DNA from: DATDCY01 sp031406795 [NCBI: Candidatus Rokuibacteriota bacterium]
Lineage (GTDB): Bacteria; JAUVQV01
Reading direction: 5' to 3'
Length of the DNA: 27,662 bases
NCBI GenBank assembly: GCA_031406795.1
Contig: JANOHV010000266.1
Coordinates: 1-27,662 of the forward strand
The translations under genes were made by a program, and so were the position numbers. Position 1 is the first letter of the stretch. The number at the start of each line of letters is the position of its first letter. The notes beneath the pieces were generated by a model, which worked only from the letters and a program-made list of their open reading frames with translations, had not been told where the DNA came from and ran no database searches. Positions 22,485 to 27,662 of this stretch are shown piece by piece.

Positions 22485-22979
22485 TCAGTCGACCTTCCTG
22501 AAGGCCGGGCGCTTGGCCCCGCAGATCGGGCAGGTGTCGGGCGGCTCGCCTTCGACGGTGTTGCCGCAGACGTCGCAGACCCAGTAGTCGGTCTGCACGT
22601 TGTTTCCGAGGGCGTCGAGCGCTTTCTGGTAGAGCCGCGCGTGGACCTGCTCCACCTCGTTGGCGAGGCGGAAGGAGCGGGCGGCGGCGCGGTGGCCCTC
22701 GGCCTCGGCGTCCGCGATCATGCGCGGGTACATCGACATGAACTCGTGCGTCTCGCCGCCGATGGCCGCGCGCAGGTTCGCCGCGGTGTCGTGAACCCCG
22801 CCGCGGGCGCGCAGATGGGCGAGCGCATGCACCGTCTCGGCCTGGGCTGCCGCCCGGAAGAGCCGCGCCACGGCCGGGTGACCATCCTTCTCGGCCTGGG
22901 CGGCGAAGGCGAGATAGGTGCGGTTGGCCTGCGACTCGCCGGCAAAAGCCTCCTTGAGGTGCGCTTCGGTTTTGCTCAT
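22485..22979 (-). CDS. rbr: Rubrerythrin
   Basis: A 164-residue non-haem iron peroxidase protecting anaerobes from hydrogen peroxide. The N-terminal ferritin-like di-iron domain has the Glu ligands in FAGESQANRTY, the AETVHALAH (ExxH) motif, GETHEF and NEVEQVHARLY (ExxH). A C-terminal rubredoxin-like Fe(SCys)4 centre is CDVCG and CPICG (about 134-155), preceded by YWVCDVCGNTVEGEPPDTCP. The ATG 22979 follows GGGAG. It heads the operon with the EEP and transporter genes. Confidence 0.95.
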   Translation of the reverse strand: MSKTEAHLKEAFAGESQANRTYLAFAAQAEKDGHPAVARLFRAAAQAETVHALAHLRARGGVHDTAANLRAAIGGETHEFMSMYPRMIADAEAEGHRAAARSFRLANEVEQVHARLYQKALDALGNNVQTDYWVCDVCGNTVEGEPPDTCPICGAKRPAFRKVD

Positions 22980-23033
22980 CGCGATTCTCCCTCAGTTGCT
23001 CTCGATTATTCCGCCGCTGTCATGGTCGGGTGG

Positions 23034-23062
23034 ATTATGCAGCAGTTGCCGGCCGCGCTCAA
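23034..23062 (-). promoter_or_regulatory. Promoter of the rubrerythrin operon
   Basis: On the minus strand TTGAGC (23062-23057), a 17-bp spacer and CATAAT (23039-23034) give an expected start near 23027. About 48 nt of leader then precede the rubrerythrin ATG at 22979, ending in GGGAG. Confidence 0.5.
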
Positions 23063-23113
23063 GGGATGCGCCGGCAGGATGTCGGGCGGGGGTCAACCCC
23101 GCCCCTACATCCC

Positions 23114-23314
23114 AAATCCGCGCGCAACGCGCGGATCAGGAAAGTCAGGCTTGTCACCTGGTCCGGTTTATCCAAGTCGTTGCTCATATCTGATCGCAAG
23201 GCATGCTTCAAGCGATGCTTGATCTCTGCCACGCTGTGCTTCCTGCAATAAGTCCGGCTTTTTCGGCGGTTGAAATGCTTCCTCTGCTGCTGGATCCGCG
23301 CGTACGCGCGGATC
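23114..23314. repeat. Dispersed ~180-bp repeat, copy 2, with flanking palindromes
   Basis: 23114-23291 matches 12335-12513. Its left end is a palindrome ATCCGCGCG-CAA-CGCGCGGAT (23116-23136). Directly after the matched part lies GATCCGCGCG-TA-CGCGCGGATC (23293-23314). Having similar palindromes at both sides suggests a mobile-element-like or REP-type unit. Copy 1 keeps only the left palindrome, with one mismatch. Confidence 0.7.
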
Positions 23315-23381
23315 GGGGTGCATGCGGACCGGATTGTTGTCGGGCGAGGATGATTATTGTCGTCGGGGGAGGTTGATTCCC

Positions 23382-23482
23382 GCGCCGCACCCGGACCGTT
23401 CTTCCGTAGGGACGGGGTTGATCCCCGCCTGGGCGCCGCCCGGACCGTCTTTCCGTAGGGGCGGGGTTGATCCCCGCCCGTG
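23382..23482. repeat. Two tandem ~50-bp palindromic units
   Basis: Two near-identical units (about 23382-23432 and 23433-23482) share GCGCCGC, CGGACCGT, TTCCGTAGGG and the palindrome GGGGTTGATCCCC. A partial unit (GGAGGTTGATTCCCGC, 23369-23384) precedes them. Similar palindromes occur at 23085-23107. No protein coding is likely; this looks like a REP-type intergenic repeat. Confidence 0.7.
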
Positions 23483-23499
23483 CTGCGGATCGACCCTTT

Positions 23500-23673
23500 T
23501 CAGCGGTCGGCCACCCTGATGCCGCGGCGCTCCAGAAGCGTCCCCTCGAGCCGGTAGCACTCCACGAGGGCCTTGAGCAGGTCGACGGCGGCGGTCGTCT
23601 CGTCGTTTTCGGCCTGGAGCAGGTCGCGCTGCGCCTGCGCGACCAGGAAGGCCGTCGACTTTCCCACCCGGAA
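23500..23673 (-). other. Severed 3' end of the tolC-like gene after in-frame TAG
   Basis: The frame continues 57 codons past the TAG at 23676-23674 to a TGA at 23502-23500. It encodes FRVGKSTAFLVAQAQRDL... and ends KALVECYRLEGTLLERRGI, which is the normal end of TolC-family proteins. So the TAG interrupts a gene whose remaining codons are still well conserved. Confidence 0.8.
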
Positions 23674-24966
23674 CTACACGGTTACGGCGCGCAGTTTCTC
23701 GTCCAGGAGCCGGTGTGTGGCGGCGGTCGCCGCGACCTGCTCGCGCAGGCGACCGGCCTCGATCCAGGCGCCGCGCACATCGACCTCGACGAGTTGGGCG
23801 AGGTTCTCGAGGGAGATTTCCGTCTGCCGGTGCGAGAGGACGGCGCGGCGCTCGTTTGCTCGCGCGGCACTATTGCCGAGCGGCATGCGCAGGGTCAACC
23901 CCGCGGTGATGTCGTGCCCGTCACCCACGTCGAAGCTGCCGCCGAAGGACGCCGCGTATCCGGTGGCGCCGAGCGAAATAAAGAGATCCAGGCGCGGCAG
24001 AAGCCCGTTGCGGGTTTGCTGCAGCAACAGCTCGCCGCTCTCGAGCTGCAGGCGGGCCTGGGCCAACTCCGGGCGCCGCCGCAGGGCCAGCGCGACGCGA
24101 TCCTCGATGGCGGCAGGGTCGTCGTCGGGAAGCGCGGGCAGGTCGGTGATCGTGATCTCCCGGCTCAACGCCGCGGCACCGGGCGGGTTGATCAGCCGCA
24201 ACAGCTTGAGACGCCCGGCTTCGCGCGCGCTCCGCGCGTTGATCAGCGCTTCGCGCCGCAGGGCGACTTCGGCCTCGGCAGCCGCCTGCTCGATTTCCGC
24301 CATCCGGCCCACGGCAATGCGCTCGCGCACCTCGGCGAGCTGGGCCTCGGCGATGCCGAGCGAACGTTCAACGATCGCGATTCGGCGGATGGCGAGCAGA
24401 TAGTCCCAGCAGGCAAGCTCGACCTGGGCGACCAGGCTCTCGGTGAAACCCTGAAGCTCCGCGCGCGAGAACGCCGTCTCGAGCCGCGCCTGCCGGACCG
24501 CGGCGAGGTTGGCGTCGGTCCCCCGTCCCTGAAGCAGGGCCTGGGTCAGGCTGACGCCGAGGCGCGTGGACGCGCTGTCGGCGGAGCCGGAGCGCGAGGT
24601 GTCCAAGTCGACCCCGAGCGTGGTTCCGGTTGCGAAAAGGCGGCTGGCGCCGAGCGTGAGACGCTGGGAGTCGTTCGTCTCCAGGGTGCCCGCGCCACCC
24701 TGCGGGCTGCGGGTCGACGAGCCGGTGATCTGGCCGTCGATCGTGGTGTCGAAGGGCGCCTCGGCCGAGAGTTCACCGAGCTGCGTGATCGCCGGGGCGA
24801 TGCGCTGCATCTCCAGACTCCGGTTGTTGGCCAGGCTGCCGAGCACCGCCTCGGCGATGCTCAGAATCAGAGGCCCGCCGGGGGGCGCCCCGGCGGCGCC
24901 CGCCGTCGCGCACAGCCATGGGGCACAGGACAGAAGCAGCGTCAGAACGGTCGTTAACCTTCTCAC
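23674..24966 (-). CDS. TolC-family outer-membrane efflux protein, interrupted by in-frame TAG
   Basis: A 430-residue product if TAG stops translation; about 487 residues if the frame is restored. It has a signal peptide (1-25, TVLTLLLSCAPWLCATAGA) and the paired helical and beta segments of TolC-type channels, e.g. RLGVSLTQALLQGRGTDAN, ELACWDYLLAIRRIAIVER, RRPELAQARLQLESGELLLQ. The stop comes after KLRAVTV, where relatives usually read like KLRAETEKFRVG. Losing the last 57 residues removes the end of the final helix, so the product may not assemble. GTG start at 24966 with GGAG upstream. It lies 88 bp after the permease gene and would be the outer-membrane channel of the efflux system. A sequencing error is possible. 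Confidence 0.85.
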   Translation of the reverse strand: MRRLTTVLTLLLSCAPWLCATAGAAGAPPGGPLILSIAEAVLGSLANNRSLEMQRIAPAITQLGELSAEAPFDTTIDGQITGSSTRSPQGGAGTLETNDSQRLTLGASRLFATGTTLGVDLDTSRSGSADSASTRLGVSLTQALLQGRGTDANLAAVRQARLETAFSRAELQGFTESLVAQVELACWDYLLAIRRIAIVERSLGIAEAQLAEVRERIAVGRMAEIEQAAAEAEVALRREALINARSAREAGRLKLLRLINPPGAAALSREITITDLPALPDDDPAAIEDRVALALRRRPELAQARLQLESGELLLQQTRNGLLPRLDLFISLGATGYAASFGGSFDVGDGHDITAGLTLRMPLGNSAARANERRAVLSHRQTEISLENLAQLVEVDVRGAWIEAGRLREQVAATAATHRLLDEKLRAVTV

Positions 24967-25054
24967 GGTATTAGCTCCAGTCTCGAAGTTGGAACCATCT
25001 GATATCCGCCGTCAAGGCGCGACGGTGACGCCTTCGCATATTCGTCACCCCCGG

Positions 25055-26260
25055 TCACTCATAGCGGAGGGCCTGGATGGGGTCGAGGCGTGAGGCCCGC
25101 CAGGCCGGGTAGAAGCCGAAGAAGATGCCCACGCCCGCCGCGACTCCCATGGACATCAAGGCGCTCGAGAGGTCGAGGACGGTTGCCAGGGGGCTGTACT
25201 TGGCGATCAGCAGCGCTGCTCCGGTGCCGACGCCGAGGCCGATCACGCCGCCGAGTCCGCTCATGATCACGGACTCGACGAGGAACTGGAGCAGGATGTG
25301 CGCGTCGCGCGCGCCGATCGCCTTGCGGATGCCGATCTCGCGGGTGCGCTCGGTGACGGTCACGAGCATGATATTCATGATGCCGATCCCGCCGACGAGC
25401 AGGGAGATCGCCGCGATCCCGCCGAGCAGGTACTTGAAGATGCCGGTGACCTCGCTGGCGCTCTCCCGGATGTCCGCCATGTTCGTGACCTGGAAGTCGT
25501 CATCGGCGCCCCGCGCGATCTTGTGCTCGCGGCGAAGCAGCTTGGTCACGCCCTCCTGCACCGCCGCCAGGTCGGCGCCGTCGGCGGCTTGAATCTCGAT
25601 CTGGCGCAGCCGCGTCGTGCCGAAGAGCAGCTGCATCGCGACGGTGTAGGGCAGGGTGATGCGGTCGTCGGGGCTCATCCAGCCCTCGCCCTTGGGTTTG
25701 GTCACCCCGATGACGAGGAAATTGATCCCGTTGGCCTTGATGGTCTCGCCGAGAGCGTCGCTCGCGCCGAAGATGTTCTTTGCGGCCACGGGGCCGATGA
25801 TCGCCACGCGCGACATGCGGTCGACCTCCCCCTCGGTGAAGGCCCGCCCGCGGTCGAGCTGGACATCGCGCAGGCGCAGGTAGGTCGCCGCGGTGCCGAT
25901 GACCGTCGTGCGCGCGTTGCGGTTGGCGTACTTGATCTGGGCGCTGCCCTGGACGATCGGGGCGATCATCGCGATCCCCGGCACCTCGCGGGCAATCGCC
26001 TGAGCCTCCTCGAGCGTCAGGTTCTGCTGGAGGCCGGAGGCGACCCCGCCGGTGCCGCGCTGGCCCGGCTGCACGATCAGCAGGTTGGTCCCCATCGCGT
26101 TGAAACGGTCCATGACCTGCTTTTGCGCGCCGCTGCCGATGGCGAGCATCGCGATCACCGCGCCGACGCCGATGATGATCCCGAGCATCGCGAGGATCGA
26201 GCGCAGCTTGCTCGCGAGCAGGCTCTTGATGCCGACCTTGAACACGGTCCAGAACAGCAT
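25055..26260 (-). CDS. MacB-like ABC transporter permease
   Basis: A 401-residue inner-membrane permease (type VII, MacB/FtsX-like). One transmembrane helix near residues 22-45 (LAMLGIIIGVGAVIAMLAI) is followed by a large periplasmic MacB_PCD domain (about 50-270), then three helices of the FtsX domain (about 275-300, 325-350, 365-385) with RTREIGIRKAIGARDAHILL between. Unlike E. coli MacB, the ATPase is on a separate gene, 3 bp upstream. It uses ATP-driven conformational change to push periplasmic substrates through MacA and TolC. Substrate unknown (macrolide, peptide or lipid-like). Confidence 0.93.
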   Translation of the reverse strand: MLFWTVFKVGIKSLLASKLRSILAMLGIIIGVGAVIAMLAIGSGAQKQVMDRFNAMGTNLLIVQPGQRGTGGVASGLQQNLTLEEAQAIAREVPGIAMIAPIVQGSAQIKYANRNARTTVIGTAATYLRLRDVQLDRGRAFTEGEVDRMSRVAIIGPVAAKNIFGASDALGETIKANGINFLVIGVTKPKGEGWMSPDDRITLPYTVAMQLLFGTTRLRQIEIQAADGADLAAVQEGVTKLLRREHKIARGADDDFQVTNMADIRESASEVTGIFKYLLGGIAAISLLVGGIGIMNIMLVTVTERTREIGIRKAIGARDAHILLQFLVESVIMSGLGGVIGLGVGTGAALLIAKYSPLATVLDLSSALMSMGVAAGVGIFFGFYPAWRASRLDPIQALRYE

Positions 26261-26263
26261 GGC

Positions 26264-26949
<686 letters not shown>

Positions 26950-26950
<1 letters not shown>

Positions 26951-27662
26951 CAGCGCAGGCGCATCATCGGCGGCCCGCCGCCCGGACGCTGCCCCTGGCC
27001 GTTCCATTTGCTTTCGGTGCCTTGAACCAGCACGGTTTCCCCCGCGGTGAGCCCCGAGAGGATCTCGGTGCGCCGCCCGTCGCTGATCCCGGTGCTCACT
27101 TCGCGGTCGGATTTCGCGCCGTCGGGCAGCTGCAGCGAGACCCAGGTCTTGCCGCCGCGCCGGAAGATTGCGTCCGTGGGGGCGAGCAGCGCGTCCGGCC
27201 GCTCGTCGATCAGGATCTCGACGTTGGCGGTCATCTCGGGGCGTAACGACTCCTTGTCCCGGGCGGTGACCTCGAGCTTGACCTCGAACGTGACGACGTT
27301 GGAGACGTTCACCCCGCGCGGCGAGATCCGGGCCACCTCGCCGGCGAACTCCCGGTTGCGGAAGGCGTCCACGGTGATCTTGACCTGCTGCCCGGGGCGC
27401 ACCTGACCGATGTCGCTCTCGTCGACCGCAGCCAGCACGAAGATCCGCGAGAGATCCGAGACGACGAGGGCCGTCGTGCCGCCGCCGACGTTGCTGATCC
27501 CCGAGGAGATGATCTGCCCGATCTGGACGGCGCGCTGGGTGACCACGCCATCGACCGGCGAGACGACCCGTGTCTCGGTCAGGCGCTGGCGCGCGAGGTC
27601 GAGGCTGACCTGGTCGTTGTCGACCTGGGCCTCGGCGATGCGGATCTGCTGGCGGGCCTGCT
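26950..27662 (-). CDS. MacA-like periplasmic adaptor (5' end outside window)
   Basis: This is the C-terminal ~236 residues of a membrane-fusion protein; the N-terminus is beyond the right edge. Visible are the second half of the helical hairpin (QQIRIAEAQVDNDQVSLDL, RLTETRVVSPVDGVVTQRAV), a lipoyl half (GQIISSG), the beta-barrel domain (AAVDESDIGQVRPGQQVKI, AFRNREFAGEVARISPRG) and the membrane-proximal domain (LLAPTDAIFRRGGKTWV). The C-terminal tail is Gly/Pro-rich (GQRPGGGPPMMRLR). It links the ABC permease to the TolC channel and is the first visible gene of the operon. A methionine start at 27546 is rejected because homology continues upstream. Confidence 0.93.

Larger units (their letters stand above)
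22980..23499. other. Gene-free region with rubrerythrin promoter and three repeat types
   Basis: No gene is supported in this 520-bp gap; the short open frames (60-91 codons) lie across repeats and resemble no protein. It holds the rubrerythrin promoter, a palindrome with GGCGGGGGT/ACCCCGCCC-type arms near 23085-23107, the 180-bp repeat copy 2 (23114-23291), a perfect 10-bp-arm palindrome (23293-23314) and a two-unit tandem of GGGTTGATCCCC palindromes (about 23382-23481). Confidence 0.7.

Noticed and set aside
23030-23519. Short open frames between the rubrerythrin and efflux genes
   Set aside because: They cross repeats, lack ribosome sites and differ between repeat copies.
23674-23676. Pyrrolysine at the TAG in the tolC-like gene
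   Set aside because: The residue expected is Lys-like, but nothing else supports pyrrolysine use, and TolC proteins have no known need for it. Mutation or sequence error is simpler.
24967-25054. Possible terminator (AAGGCG/CGCCTT hairpin) between permease and tolC-like genes
   Set aside because: The stem is short, the loop is 9 nt and there is no T-run, so I do not call a terminator.

Overview
The window is GC-rich, gene-dense bacterial DNA. Gene content points to a Desulfuromonadota/Geobacter-like deltaproteobacterium: CxxCH multihaem cytochromes, a DUF4388 (PatA-type) signalling protein, ComFB, a PaaK-type ligase next to a double-ACT protein, rubrerythrin, RemA (DUF370) next to yicC, and unfused MacA/MacB/TolC-like efflux genes. 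This placement is inference from gene content only. No rRNA, tRNA, CRISPR or insertion sequence was seen.

Layout. 1-353: a cluster of hairpin repeats. 354-3769 (-): two translationally coupled signalling proteins whose receiver, GGDEF-like and GTPase-like domains have lost key residues. 3874-6919 (+): a two-helix membrane protein, an 11-haem cytochrome, a MoaB/Mog enzyme and ComFB. 7057-12266 (-): yicC, response regulator, remA, then coaBC, a type-4 uracil-DNA glycosylase and a cytochrome/metallophosphatase-like protein. 12573-16868 (+): an Rqc2/RqcH homologue, a degenerate vWA-like protein and an M29 aminopeptidase. 16881-19377 (-): PaaK-like ligase, ACT protein, HAD phosphatase. 19491-20249 (+): a HEAT-like helical protein. 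20416-22979 (-): rubrerythrin, EEP nuclease/phosphatase, UMF1 transporter. 22980-23499: a repeat-rich gap. 23500-27662 (-): a MacA (cut by the window edge)/ABC ATPase/permease/TolC efflux operon, whose tolC-like gene carries an in-frame TAG.

The main discovery is at 7057-8493. What looks like a gene broken by TGA is better read as one 478-residue exported selenoprotein. The TGA (8337-8335, minus strand) falls at the second position of a Pro-Cys-Gly-X motif where related proteins carry Cys. The frame is open on both sides, and a hairpin with a G-rich apical loop starts 18 nt after the TGA, matching the bacterial SECIS arrangement. The protein joins this PCG-Sec site, on a metallophosphatase-like domain lacking most canonical metal ligands, to a four-haem c554-like domain. 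It is translationally coupled (ATGA) behind the glycosylase gene, itself coupled (GTGA) behind coaBC.

Other points of interest: a dispersed ~120-bp hairpin element with a conserved core and changing but still complementary arms, placed at gene 3' ends and twice exactly between convergent genes; a second ~180-bp dispersed repeat in two intergenic spaces; promoters set so close to start codons that coaBC, the paaK-like gene and the membrane-protein gene probably make leaderless or nearly leaderless mRNAs; and a yicC-remA-coaBC block lacking the usual gmk and rpoZ.
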